A stretch of 29,735 nucleotides of DNA from Micavibrio sp. UBA6929 (GTDB lineage: Bacteria; Pseudomonadota; Alphaproteobacteria; Micavibrionales; Micavibrionaceae): NCBI GenBank assembly GCA_002448815.1, contig DKAJ01000005.1, positions 1 to 29,735 of the forward strand, written 5' to 3'. This document shows, piece after piece, positions 1 through 8,123 of the stretch (its first letter is position 1; every line of letters begins with the position of its first letter). Below the pieces are notes generated by a model. It was given only the letters and a program-made list of their open reading frames with translations, was not told where the DNA came from and did no database searches. Made by a program: the position numbers and the translations under genes.

Positions 1-233
1 GTTATTGGTGGAACGGCGATAAATTTATGGGGCCTGCTATTTTGCTTCAGGCTTATCGTTGGATCGCGGATAGCCGTGATGACGCAACGGGCGAGCGTTT
101 GGATCAACTGGAAGATCCATTTAAACTGTATCGCTGTCACACGATTATGAACTGTACAAACACATGCCCTAAAGGGTTGAACCCTGCAAAGGCGATTGCC
201 GAAATCAAGAAATTGATGGCAGCGCGCGTTTAA
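1..233 (+). CDS. sdhB: Succinate dehydrogenase iron-sulfur subunit, C-terminal part (partial)
   Basis: This is the 3' end of the iron-sulfur subunit of succinate dehydrogenase (complex II), which carries electrons from the flavoprotein subunit to quinone at the inner membrane. The open frame enters from the left edge; codons from base 3 read YWWNGDKFMGPAILLQAYRW, a typical SdhB stretch. Further on, the block CHTIMNCTNTCPKGLNP carries the cysteines that ligate the 3Fe-4S and 4Fe-4S clusters, and the protein ends a short helix later, as the family usually does. The ATG at 27 is internal, not the start. The other sdh genes would lie to the left, outside the window. It converges on the DUF167 gene with only 10 bases between the stops. 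Confidence 0.95.
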   Translation, partial: YWWNGDKFMGPAILLQAYRWIADSRDDATGERLDQLEDPFKLYRCHTIMNCTNTCPKGLNPAKAIAEIKKLMAARV

Positions 234-245
234 GAAACGCACTTT
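226..245 (+). terminator. Weak hairpin at the sdhB stop codon
   Basis: A perfect 6-bp inverted repeat, GCGTTT / AAACGC (226-231 and 235-240) with a 3-base loop, overlaps the sdhB stop codon. It is followed only by ACTTTATA rather than a clean T-tract. A second small repeat, ATAAGC / GCTTAT (246-251 and 259-264), lies beside it under the end of the convergent gene. Either could act as a weak terminator between the converging transcription units. Confidence 0.3.
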
Positions 246-525
246 ATAAGCACAGTTCGCTTATTCCCGATATTTCGACTTTTTTCAGGCGGCTTGTATG
301 GCCGCCTGTTATCGTTATGGATGATTTTGATATTTTTAAATGCTTGGCCAGCATCTTAATCAGCGCCGCATTGGCCTTACCGTTTTCGGGGACGGCGGTG
401 ACGCTGCATTTCAGGTAAGGGTTATCATTTTGATCCGATTCCCAGCCAAGGATCGCATTTTTTGCGGCCTTAGGGGTGAGCTTGATCTGCAGGATTTGTT
501 TATTCAATGTCGAGGCCGAAATCAA
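244..525 (-). CDS. DUF167 (YggU-family) protein
   Basis: This small 93-residue protein belongs to the DUF167/YggU family, a widespread alpha/beta fold of unknown biochemical function. Family features visible are the early strand LQIKLTPKAAKNAI, the central CSVTAVPENGKANAALIKMLAKHL block (a pattern of the type V.A.PE.GKAN..L...LA), and a C-terminal strand with TSRLKKVEI. Length is normal. The start overlaps the end of nadC by 26 bases, which implies translational coupling as the last gene of the nadA-nadC operon. That linkage does not by itself show a role in NAD synthesis; this gene travels with many partners. Confidence 0.88.
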   Translation of the reverse strand: MISASTLNKQILQIKLTPKAAKNAILGWESDQNDNPYLKCSVTAVPENGKANAALIKMLAKHLKISKSSITITGGHTSRLKKVEISGISELCL

Positions 526-1363
526 AGTTCGGGGCGCTGTGGGTGAGGGCGCCGATTGAGATCATGTTTACGCCGCTTTGTGCAATGGCCGCAACCGTTT
601 CAAGAGATACACCGCCAGAGGCTTCGCTGATAAGCGGGGCATCGCCAATCATGTCTACGGCTTGGGTGAGCTGCTGCGCGTTCATATTATCCAGCAAAAC
701 AATATCAGCGCCGCCGTGATTAATCACGGTTTGGAGCTGATCAAGCGTATCAACCTCAATTTCAATTTTAACCGTGTGAGAGCGCAGTAGCGATGCGTTG
801 TTCAGGGCGTCTTCAATGCCGCCAGAGGCCGCAATGTGATTATCTTTGATCATGATGGCGTCATACAGGCCAAAGCGATGATTGTTGCCGCCGCCGCATG
901 TGACGGCATATTTTTGCAAGGCGCGCAGACCCGGCAGCGTTTTGCGCGTATCGCAAATTGTCGCGGTTGTGCCTGCAATTGCCTCGACATAGCGCGCGGT
1001 CAGTGTCGCGATGCCAGATAAGTGGCCCAGGATGTTAAGGCATACGCGCTCGGCCATCATGATGGAGCGTGCATTGCCTTCGATGGTGGCGATGGTTTGG
1101 CCTGCGCTGATGGTGTCGCCTTCATGGACGTGCAAGGTAATTTCCAGCTCTGGGTCGATGATGGTAAAGGCGCTGAGGCCTGCGATGAGACCGGCCAGAG
1201 TGCCGTCTTCGCGCGCGCAAATCTTGGCGATGATGTCGCGGTTTGCAGGAACCGTCAGATTAGACGTGATGTCCTGCATTTGCGGGCCAAGGTCTTCTTC
1301 TAGTGCGCTGCGAACAATTTTTTCGATAAGGAGTGCAGAAGGTGAAGAAACGGGCGTGGCCAT
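500..1363 (-). CDS. nadC: Nicotinate-nucleotide pyrophosphorylase (quinolinate phosphoribosyltransferase)
   Basis: NadC converts quinolinate and PRPP to nicotinate mononucleotide, CO2 and PPi, the step that joins de novo NAD synthesis to the shared pathway. The 287-residue protein has the expected two parts: an N-terminal alpha/beta sandwich (EEDLGPQMQDIT near residue 22, EGD near 81) and a barrel with the signature CDTRKTLPGLR (137-147), followed by KYAVTCGGGNNHR and MIKDNHI. These hold the basic residues that bind the quinolinate carboxylates and PRPP phosphates. The later EIEVD and LLDN acidic positions are also present. Length is typical. It lies 47 bases downstream of nadA on the same strand. 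Confidence 0.96.
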   Translation of the reverse strand: MATPVSSPSALLIEKIVRSALEEDLGPQMQDITSNLTVPANRDIIAKICAREDGTLAGLIAGLSAFTIIDPELEITLHVHEGDTISAGQTIATIEGNARSIMMAERVCLNILGHLSGIATLTARYVEAIAGTTATICDTRKTLPGLRALQKYAVTCGGGNNHRFGLYDAIMIKDNHIAASGGIEDALNNASLLRSHTVKIEIEVDTLDQLQTVINHGGADIVLLDNMNAQQLTQAVDMIGDAPLISEASGGVSLETVAAIAQSGVNMISIGALTHSAPNFDFGLDIE

Positions 1364-1410
1364 GGCAGGGTCCTTAAGGGCTTGGGTGGGGTTTGTATCC
1401 TGTCGTTAGC

Positions 1411-2439
1411 TTAGCTGAGTTCGAGCATGCGTTCAACGGCCTGACGTGCACGCGGGATGATCTTTGGGTCGACAAGGACTTCAGGTTGCTCGGTCTGCAG
1501 GGCGTGCAAGATTTTCGGCAAGGTGATGCGCTTCATGTGCGGGCACATTTGGCATGTGCCAACCATGTGTACATCTGGGTTGTTGGCTGCGATGTTGTCG
1601 CTCATCGAGCATTCCGTCATCAGCATGGCCATTTTAGGTTGGTTTTCCTTGATGTAGGTATCCATTTGCGCGGTTGATCCTGCATAGTCGCTTTCCGCGA
1701 TGACCTCAGGCGGGCATTCAGGGTGGGCGAGGACAAAAACATCAGGATGTTGTGCGCGCATGTCTTTGACGTCTTGGGCAGAGAAGCGCTCGTGCACTTC
1801 GCAGGCGCCGTCCCAGATAATGATGTTCACATCAGTTTGCGCCGCAACGTTTTGTGCCAGATATTTATCAGGCGTCATAATGATTGTATCGTGGCCTTGT
1901 GCGCCCAGTGCGTTTACAATTTTAAGTGCGTTTGAGGATGTGCAGCAAACGTCACTTTCGGCCTTAACATCAGCGGTTGTATTTACATACGAAACGACTG
2001 GTATACCAGGATATTTTTCTTTTAGCGCGCGAATATCAGCGCCTGTGATCGCATCAGCAAGTGAACAGCCTGCTTTCATATCAGGCATTAGGATTTTCTT
2101 TTCAGGGCAGAGGATTTTTGAGGTCTCAGCCATAAAATGCACGCCGCCCTGTACGATGATGTCGGCGGTGCTTTGCGCGGCCTTTTGTGCCAGCATCAGT
2201 GAATCGCCGATAATATCGCCAACACCAAAAAATACATCAGGCGTCATGTAGTTATGCGCCAAAATGGCCGCATTCTTTTCTTTTTTAAGGCGATTGATTT
2301 CAAAAATATAAGGCGCGATTTCTTCCCAGTTTTCTTGCGAGTACTGGTTTTTCAATTTTTTATATACGGCGTCCGTCTCGCGGGCGACCTCGGCATTATA
2401 GGCCGGAACATCAATTTTATGCGCTTGAGCAGTTTGCAT
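1411..2439 (-). CDS. nadA: Quinolinate synthase (4Fe-4S enzyme)
   Basis: NadA condenses iminoaspartate with dihydroxyacetone phosphate to make quinolinate in the cytoplasm, using an oxygen-sensitive 4Fe-4S cluster. The 342-residue protein shows the three-fold pseudo-repeat of the family. The cluster ligands can be placed at C111 (KILCPEKK), C213 (DGACEVHERF) and C299 (GTCQMCPHMKR); the last motif also holds C296. Other family motifs are ILAHNYMTPDV, GDSLMLAQKAA and CTSSNA. The enzyme normally takes iminoaspartate from L-aspartate oxidase (nadB) or aspartate dehydrogenase. Neither is here: the operon goes straight to nadC and a DUF167 gene. An inverted repeat lies upstream and may hold the operator. 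Confidence 0.96.
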   Translation of the reverse strand: MQTAQAHKIDVPAYNAEVARETDAVYKKLKNQYSQENWEEIAPYIFEINRLKKEKNAAILAHNYMTPDVFFGVGDIIGDSLMLAQKAAQSTADIIVQGGVHFMAETSKILCPEKKILMPDMKAGCSLADAITGADIRALKEKYPGIPVVSYVNTTADVKAESDVCCTSSNALKIVNALGAQGHDTIIMTPDKYLAQNVAAQTDVNIIIWDGACEVHERFSAQDVKDMRAQHPDVFVLAHPECPPEVIAESDYAGSTAQMDTYIKENQPKMAMLMTECSMSDNIAANNPDVHMVGTCQMCPHMKRITLPKILHALQTEQPEVLVDPKIIPRARQAVERMLELS

Positions 2440-2464
2440 TTTGTACTATCCTTAAATGGATCAC

Positions 2465-2481
2465 ACCTCTATAAAAGAGGT
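2465..2481. promoter_or_regulatory. Palindrome between nadA and rarA (candidate operator)
   Basis: The perfect 6-bp inverted repeat ACCTCT-ATAAA-AGAGGT sits in the 87-base divergent gap, 26 bases from the nadA start. On the minus strand its core contains TATAGA, which could serve as a -10 for nadA, so a bound repressor would block the promoter. No T-tract follows, so a terminator is unlikely. I do not recognise it as the site of a named NAD regulator. Confidence 0.35.
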
Positions 2482-2526
2482 TAAATGTCATATAGTGGGG
2501 CTGTAGGTCAAGGGCAATAGGTAAAA

Positions 2527-3840
2527 ATGAGTGATTTATTCGCGGTTAATTCGGAAAATACGCAAGAAGAGCTGATGTCGGCGCGTCCGCTGGCCGAGCG
2601 TTTGCGTCCAAAACATCTGGATGAGATCGCGGGGCAAGCGCATTTAACCGCGCCTGATGCGCCGCTGCGCCGGATGGTTGAGGGCGGAAAGATTGCCTCG
2701 ATGATCTTTTGGGGGCCGCCTGGTTGCGGCAAGACAACCTTTGCGCGGTTGCTGGCGGATTATACGGATATGCATTATGAGCAAATCTCGGCGATCTTTA
2801 GCGGCGTAAAAGAGCTTCGCGCGGTGTTTGACGGCGCAAAGATGCGCTTTGCCCAAGGTAAGAAAACATTACTGTTCGTGGATGAAATCCACCGTTTCAA
2901 TAAATCGCAGCAAGATGCGTTTCTTCCCGTTATGGAGGATGGGACGATTGTTTTAGTGGGCGCGACGACTGAAAATCCATCATTCGAGCTTAACGCCGCG
3001 CTATTGTCACGGGCGCAGGTCTTTGTGCTGAACCGCCTGGACGAAGGCGCGCTGTCGCAATTATTACAGCGCGCGCAAGACGATGCGGGGCGTGATTTGC
3101 CACTGGATGCCGAGGCACGTGCGCTGCTGCTGCGGATGGCGGATGGTGATGGGCGGTATTTACTGTCCGTGGTTGAGCAACTTTATGCGCAAAATCCTGA
3201 TGGCGCGGCATTAAGCGCAGATGCGTTGATGGCACAGGTGCAAAAGCGCGCGCCGCTGTATGATAAGGCCAATGATGCGCATTACAATTTGATAAGTGCC
3301 TTTCACAAATCGTTGCGCGGTTCGGATGCGGATGCGGCAATGTACTGGATGCAGCGCATGTTACAAGGCGGGGAAGACCCTGAATATATTTTGCGCCGTA
3401 TGTTGGCTGTTGCGTCCGAGGATATCGGCAATGCAGACCCGCAGGCCTTGCAAGTTGCGCTGTCGGCTTGGCAGGCGTTCGAGCGCCTTGGCGCGCCAGA
3501 AGGGTATCTTGCCATGGCGCAGGCCGTGACGTATTTGGCAACAGCGCCCAAATCCAACGCCAGTTATATGGCGATGCATGGCGCAAGTGCGCTGGCGGCC
3601 AAGACAGGATCATCTGCGCCGCCGAAACATGCGATGAATGCGCCAACTAAATTGATGAAGCAGCAAGGCTATAATGATGGGTATCAGTATGATCATGATA
3701 CGCCAGAGGGCTTTGCCGCGCAGAATTATTTCCCTGATGATGTCCCGCGTGAGCAATTTTATAACCCTGCCGAGCGCGGGTTCGAGCGTGAGATTAAAAA
3801 GCGCGTTGATTATTTTCGTAAGAAACGCGGCGAGGGCTAG
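2527..3840 (+). CDS. rarA: Replication-associated recombination protein A (AAA+ ATPase)
   Basis: RarA (MgsA) is a clamp-loader-like AAA+ ATPase that acts at stalled replication forks. The 437-residue protein has an N-terminal block PLAERLRPKHLDEIAGQ, Walker A GPPGCGKTT at 63-71, Walker B LLFVDEIHRFNK at 115-126, and a sensor-1 type GATTENPSF. The C-terminal tetramerisation part is also present: YNLISAFHKSLRGSDADAA, then YILRRMLAVASEDIGNADPQAL. Length is normal for the family. It is divergent from nadA and its stop codon abuts the stop of the convergent transporter gene with no gap. Confidence 0.96.
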   Translation: MSDLFAVNSENTQEELMSARPLAERLRPKHLDEIAGQAHLTAPDAPLRRMVEGGKIASMIFWGPPGCGKTTFARLLADYTDMHYEQISAIFSGVKELRAVFDGAKMRFAQGKKTLLFVDEIHRFNKSQQDAFLPVMEDGTIVLVGATTENPSFELNAALLSRAQVFVLNRLDEGALSQLLQRAQDDAGRDLPLDAEARALLLRMADGDGRYLLSVVEQLYAQNPDGAALSADALMAQVQKRAPLYDKANDAHYNLISAFHKSLRGSDADAAMYWMQRMLQGGEDPEYILRRMLAVASEDIGNADPQALQVALSAWQAFERLGAPEGYLAMAQAVTYLATAPKSNASYMAMHGASALAAKTGSSAPPKHAMNAPTKLMKQQGYNDGYQYDHDTPEGFAAQNYFPDDVPREQFYNPAERGFEREIKKRVDYFRKKRGEG

Positions 3841-4746
3841 TTACGCGCTCTTTGCATTTTGCTGGCTGTGTGCGTTGCCTTTTTCTTTGAGGATCAGATA
3901 AAGGCCGCTGAGTACGATAATGATGCTGCCGGTCATCATGTTGATGTCTGGCGTGTCGCCGAAAATGAAGTAACCAATCAATAGCCCCCATAACATTTCG
4001 ATATACATCATTGGCGTAATCGCCGCAGAATCGCCCAGTTGAAAGGCGCGTGATACGGCAATGACGCCTGTGACGCTGCACGCGGCGGTGGCGAAGAAAA
4101 CAGGGATGTGGTGCCAATCCAGATGATGCCAGTCTAAAATCGCCATGGGCGCGCCTGCGAGGCATGCAAACACTACAGGCCAAAAGCCCAGTGACAGGAT
4201 GGTTCCGCCCGTCAGGCCGCGCGCGGCAATAAACATGCCTGCAATGACAAGGGGCAGGGCAATTAAAACGAGGCTAAGGTCTAGCGGGAAGCTTTGTGTC
4301 CATGGCTGAAAAGCGATCAAAATGCCAATGAACCCGACAATTGTGGCGATAGCGCGGTGTTTGCCGATGGTTTGGCTGAAAAACACAACACCAAGGATTG
4401 TTGCGACAAAGGGCTTGGTAAAGCAGGCGGTATAGATTGTCACCAGCGGCAATTTTGAAAACGCGTAGACGATTAACAGTGTTGTCGCCGCATTAAGGAT
4501 GCCGCGCAGGATGTGGACCTTGTAATCGCGGCGCGTTTCGGCGCTCCATAACGAGGGGAGACCCCCAAGTTTGTGTGATCCACAAAGCAGTAAAATCGCG
4601 GCGCAAAATTGCACGAGCATCACAATTTGGTATGTTCCGTAATGCGGGGTTAGCCATTTTGCCCCCGTGTCCGCCAAAGAAAAAGCGCTGTATCCGATGA
4701 GCGCCAAAAGAATGGCTTTATATTGGGCGGGAAACTGTTTAAACAT
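3841..4746 (-). CDS. EamA-domain drug/metabolite transporter (DMT superfamily)
   Basis: This 301-residue integral membrane protein of the DMT superfamily has ten predicted helices arranged as two EamA repeats. The first repeat begins QYKAILLALIGYSAFSLADTGAKWL and the second begins near the LIALPLVIAGMFIAARGL segment. The short loops, the small residues in the helices, and the end of the second repeat (MYIEMLWGLLIGYFIFGDTPD) are typical. Family members export amino acids, nucleosides or other metabolites; the substrate cannot be read from sequence. It is transcribed divergently from crcB with only 23 bases between the start codons, so the two promoters must overlap each other or the neighbouring coding sequence. 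Confidence 0.88.
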   Translation of the reverse strand: MFKQFPAQYKAILLALIGYSAFSLADTGAKWLTPHYGTYQIVMLVQFCAAILLLCGSHKLGGLPSLWSAETRRDYKVHILRGILNAATTLLIVYAFSKLPLVTIYTACFTKPFVATILGVVFFSQTIGKHRAIATIVGFIGILIAFQPWTQSFPLDLSLVLIALPLVIAGMFIAARGLTGGTILSLGFWPVVFACLAGAPMAILDWHHLDWHHIPVFFATAACSVTGVIAVSRAFQLGDSAAITPMMYIEMLWGLLIGYFIFGDTPDINMMTGSIIIVLSGLYLILKEKGNAHSQQNAKSA

Positions 4747-4769
4747 GTCTTTGTATATACGAGGATTCT

Positions 4770-5162
4770 ATGAGCACGACAATAGTTACTGTTTTATCGG
4801 TCGCCGCAGGTGGCGCGCTTGGCGCGGTTGCGCGTTATGGCGTGAATATTTTGGCTGTGGCATTAGCGGGGCATGCATTTCCGTGGGGAACGATGAGCGT
4901 CAATATCTTAGGATCATTTCTAATGGGCGCATTGATTGCGGGGCTGGCGCATGTTTCTGTTCCTGTGCCTGATGCGATGCGCGTTTTTGTGGTGACAGGG
5001 TTTTTAGGGGCGTTTACAACCTTTTCAACCTTTTCACTGGATAGCGTAACCTTGTGGGAGCGCGGCGAGGTTATGCAGGCCGTTTTATATGGCGGCGGCA
5101 GTGTTGTTTTATCGATTGCAGCCCTTGTTTTAGGACTGTTTGTCGTGCGAAGCCTTGTGTAA
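4770..5162 (+). CDS. crcB: Fluoride ion channel CrcB/Fluc
   Basis: Fluc proteins form dual-topology dimers in the inner membrane that leak fluoride out of the cell. The 130-residue protein has four hydrophobic segments and the family signatures: GGALGAVARYGVN near residue 14, GTMSVNILGSFLMG at 40-53 (with the pore-lining asparagine), and GFLGAFTTFSTFS at 77-89, which supplies the phenylalanine and serine/threonine lining. It is the first gene of a plus-strand run with the pseudouridine synthase, an AsmA-like gene and the ATP12 gene. The 23-base leader is too short for a fluoride riboswitch and none is visible. Confidence 0.95.
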   Translation: MSTTIVTVLSVAAGGALGAVARYGVNILAVALAGHAFPWGTMSVNILGSFLMGALIAGLAHVSVPVPDAMRVFVVTGFLGAFTTFSTFSLDSVTLWERGEVMQAVLYGGGSVVLSIAALVLGLFVVRSLV

Positions 5163-5191
5163 TTGGCTGCGTTTAATAGGAAATAGGTGTC

Positions 5192-6205
5192 ATGGGAAAA
5201 GTACCAGAAAATTATATCACGATTATTGAAGATGATGACGGGCAGCGTTTTGATCGCTGGGTCAAGAAACGCGTGCCTGCAATGCCGTATGGGCTGGCGC
5301 AGAAATTGATCCGTAAAGGTGCATTTAAAATTGACGGGAAAAAGGCGAAAGCCGATGTCAAACTGAGCGCGGGACAGCAAGTGCGCATTCCTGCCTATGA
5401 GGTGAATGAAGCCAGTAAATCTGGCGAGAAAGCCGCGCCGCGCGTATCTGATCGTGATGCGGCCTTTGTGCGTTCGCTGGTGATTTATGATGAGGGCGGC
5501 ATTATTGCGATTAATAAACCTGGTGATTTGGCCGTGCAGGGCGGAACAGGGCAAAAGCGGTATTTGGATGCGATGTTGCCTGCGCTGGCGGATAAGGACG
5601 GCGTCGTGCCGCGCTTGGTTCACCGCCTTGATAAAGATACCAGCGGGGTGATGTTGCTTGCGCGTTCGGCCAAGATGGCAAAGGCGCTGGGCGAGATGTT
5701 TAAAACCCGCGCGATGCGCAAGATATATTGGGCCATGACGCGCGGCGTTCCTGAACCCCGCGACGGTACGATTAAGGCGCATTTGATTAAGGCAGGCGGC
5801 CTTAATCAAGAACGCATGGTTGTGGACCCAGAAAATGGCAAATATTCAGAAACCGAATATACGGTGATGGATTTTGCGCATGTGCAGGCCGCTTTTGTGG
5901 CGTTTTGGCCGCGCACGGGGCGCACGCACCAAATTCGCGTTCATGCAGAATTACTGGGGACGCCCATTGTTGGTGATGGTAAATATAGTGGCCGTCATTA
6001 TGATCCTCCGCTTGAGCCTTTTGACGCATCAGGGGTGAGTGATGTTTTACACCTGCATGCGCGCAGATTAAGATTTGAGCATCCTATAACGCATAAGCCT
6101 GTTGATATCACGGCGCCATTGCCGCCAACCTTGACTAAGGGGTGGAAGGCACTAGGCTTTAATGCTAAGGATAACTCCGATCCTTTCGAGGATTTGGATC
6201 TGTAA
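5192..6205 (+). CDS. rluC: RluA-family 23S rRNA pseudouridine synthase, RluC-like
   Basis: This enzyme isomerises specific uridines in RNA to pseudouridine; RluC proteins act on three sites in 23S rRNA. The 337-residue protein has an N-terminal S4 RNA-binding domain (about residues 18-70, including LAQKLIRKGAFKIDGKK), then the catalytic domain with HRLDKDTSG at 144-152, whose aspartate D147 is the catalytic residue. RTGRTHQIRVHAELLG and VGDGKYSG follow. The serine in DTSG fits RluC better than RluD, which usually has DTTG. An rluC-like gene after crcB and before an ATP12 gene is, from memory, a common alphaproteobacterial order. The exact target uridines are inference. Confidence 0.85.
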   Translation: MGKVPENYITIIEDDDGQRFDRWVKKRVPAMPYGLAQKLIRKGAFKIDGKKAKADVKLSAGQQVRIPAYEVNEASKSGEKAAPRVSDRDAAFVRSLVIYDEGGIIAINKPGDLAVQGGTGQKRYLDAMLPALADKDGVVPRLVHRLDKDTSGVMLLARSAKMAKALGEMFKTRAMRKIYWAMTRGVPEPRDGTIKAHLIKAGGLNQERMVVDPENGKYSETEYTVMDFAHVQAAFVAFWPRTGRTHQIRVHAELLGTPIVGDGKYSGRHYDPPLEPFDASGVSDVLHLHARRLRFEHPITHKPVDITAPLPPTLTKGWKALGFNAKDNSDPFEDLDL

Positions 6206-6254
6206 ATCAGATGATAAACGACACAAACGCGCCACACGCGAGTAAGGAAAAACA

Positions 6255-8111
6255 ATGTCAGCAAGTGCTTTGGATTTTATACCAGACTTTTTGAACAAGG
6301 GATTTGGCCTATTTCTTGGGCTTTTTAAAATTGTCTTTTATATCACTGTATTCTTGGTGATTGTGTTGCTGATTTTGGGTAATATTGGCGGGAATAACGA
6401 TAATTTACGCATTACGATTGAAAATTATATGTCCGATGCGACGGGCTATAGCGCGCAAATTGGGACGTTGAATAACTTTAAGTTTTTCCCGACGATTGTT
6501 TTAGATTTTGATGATTTGACGTTTGAAGATCCTGCCAAAGAAAACGCACAGGTTGCCACTGTTAGTAGCGTTGATGTGCGCATGAATTTTATCAGCACCA
6601 TTTTTGGACATGGCCGTATTAAGGGGCTTGCTGTTGAAGGGGTAAGCGTTGCCAAGGATGTTGTGTCAACCAAGCCGATTACAATCGAATATGCGCGCAT
6701 TGTGGACACTGATGAAACTAGTGAAACAGCGCAAATTGCGGTGCTGGGTAAAATCGGCAGTGATGCTTTGAAGGCATCTGTCGGCGTGAGCGCAGAAGGG
6801 ACAGGCGATAGCCGCTCTTACGGCGTGGCCGATACGCAGCGCCCGATTAGCGCATCATTAGGTGATATTGCATTCAGCGCAGTGATGAACGGCGGCGGTG
6901 TGACGGATATTTCTTTGCGCGATATTCTTGTGCAGCAGGGCGATCAAGTTTTGGCATCTGGTTTGTTGGATATCGCAGGCGTTTATGGTGGTTATCAGGT
7001 TTCAGGTGATGTGAAATTTGGTCAGTCTTCTCAGGTTAAACCACAGGTTAAAATCGCAAGCGGGGGGGCTATTTCTGGTGATGTTGTTTTCCCTCAGGTT
7101 AATCCGTCTGAGGTTGCAGCGCTGGGCGCGATCGCAACGCAGGTGCAACAGCGCATTGCTTTGAAACAAAAGCAGCCTGCAGCAAAGGGCATTGATTTGT
7201 CTGCACTGAATGTTGATTTGACCGTTGATATGCAAAAAATCATCCTGTCAGGTGATACCTCTGTCGGGGCGCAGAAAATTGCCGTCAGCGTCAAAGACGG
7301 GGCAGCGAATGTGGTTGCGAAAAAAGGATCGTTTGCAGATGGCGTAACGAATTTGAATCTTGAGCTAAAGCCTTTGTCGCCTGCGAAAGAGGGCGATTTG
7401 ACACCGCATGATTTGACCATTGATTTTGACGTCGATGATTTGTCTGTTGCACAATTGATGCGTGCGAATGGTCAGTCTACGAATATGATTGTGAATCTTG
7501 ACGGCGATGCCGTTTTAGGCGCAAAGATCACGGATTGGAAGCAGCTTCCGGCTAAATTAAATGGTCAGGTTGTGTTTGTAACGCAAGATGGGCAGTTCCA
7601 ATCGCGCTGGTTAAATGTATGGGGGGATGGCTTGACGTCATTGATTTTGCCAAGCATCAAGCCATCAGAAGAGGCGCGCTTGAATTGTGCGATTGTTGAT
7701 AACCGCATTGAAAATGGCATCGCCAAATTTCAAACGCTTTACATGGATGGTCAGCATGTCCGCATCGTTGGTGAAGGCAACTATGATATGGTGGCGGATC
7801 AATTAAAGATGCGCATTAAACCTGATGCAAAAGGGTTGCAAATTGGCAACCTGTCTGCGGCGGTAAAAATTCGCGGTCCGCTTTCTAAGCCTTCAATTAA
7901 GCCTGACGCTGTTGATGTCGGTAAGAAAGCTGCGGGTATGTTGTTGGGATCAATTAATCCTGCGTTCCTTGCGCTGGGGCAGACGAACTTGGCTGAGGTC
8001 GCTGGTATTACAGAAGGTGAGGCAAGCCTAGATCTATGTCCTGCTTTGATGGAATTGCCTGCGGGGAATAAGGCCACATCGTATGCCAAAAAGGCAACGC
8101 AGGCACAATAA
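6255..8111 (+). CDS. AsmA-like inner-membrane-anchored protein
   Basis: This 618-residue protein has one N-terminal membrane segment (about residues 17-44) and a large periplasmic part rich in beta strands. After the anchor comes a short block of the form NYMSDATGYSAQIGTL..FKFFPTIVLDFDDLTFEDP, which resembles the start of AsmA proteins. The C-terminal part (roughly 490-600: NCAIVDNRIENGIAKFQTLYMDG, LKMRIKP, VKIRGPLSKPSIKPD) is the clearest AsmA match. AsmA-family proteins are repeating beta-groove proteins linked to lipid transport and outer membrane homeostasis. An AAGGA ribosome site precedes the ATG. It lies between rluC and the ATP12 gene with short gaps, so it is probably cotranscribed with them. 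Confidence 0.8.
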   Translation: MSASALDFIPDFLNKGFGLFLGLFKIVFYITVFLVIVLLILGNIGGNNDNLRITIENYMSDATGYSAQIGTLNNFKFFPTIVLDFDDLTFEDPAKENAQVATVSSVDVRMNFISTIFGHGRIKGLAVEGVSVAKDVVSTKPITIEYARIVDTDETSETAQIAVLGKIGSDALKASVGVSAEGTGDSRSYGVADTQRPISASLGDIAFSAVMNGGGVTDISLRDILVQQGDQVLASGLLDIAGVYGGYQVSGDVKFGQSSQVKPQVKIASGGAISGDVVFPQVNPSEVAALGAIATQVQQRIALKQKQPAAKGIDLSALNVDLTVDMQKIILSGDTSVGAQKIAVSVKDGAANVVAKKGSFADGVTNLNLELKPLSPAKEGDLTPHDLTIDFDVDDLSVAQLMRANGQSTNMIVNLDGDAVLGAKITDWKQLPAKLNGQVVFVTQDGQFQSRWLNVWGDGLTSLILPSIKPSEEARLNCAIVDNRIENGIAKFQTLYMDGQHVRIVGEGNYDMVADQLKMRIKPDAKGLQIGNLSAAVKIRGPLSKPSIKPDAVDVGKKAAGMLLGSINPAFLALGQTNLAEVAGITEGEASLDLCPALMELPAGNKATSYAKKATQAQ

Positions 8112-8123
8112 AGGCAAAACCAC

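Noticed and set aside
1700..2251. Open frame of 183 codons on the plus strand across nadA
   Set aside because: Antisense to conserved nadA motifs, including codons for the cluster cysteines; no recognisable protein.
2990..3646. Open frame of 218 codons on the minus strand under rarA
   Set aside because: Antisense to a complete and conserved rarA; composition rich in Pro, His and Arg without domain features.
4747..4769. Fluoride riboswitch in front of crcB
   Set aside because: Only 23 bases separate crcB from the divergent transporter gene, and the conserved pseudoknot sequence is not visible.
5046..5070. A second GTAACC element inside crcB
   Set aside because: There is no CGAA at 15-16 bases and no gene start downstream, so it is probably chance.
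4835..5809. Long open frame of 324 codons on the minus strand under crcB and rluC
   Set aside because: It lies antisense to two clearly recognisable genes, and its translation has no family pattern and an arginine/histidine-rich composition typical of shadows.
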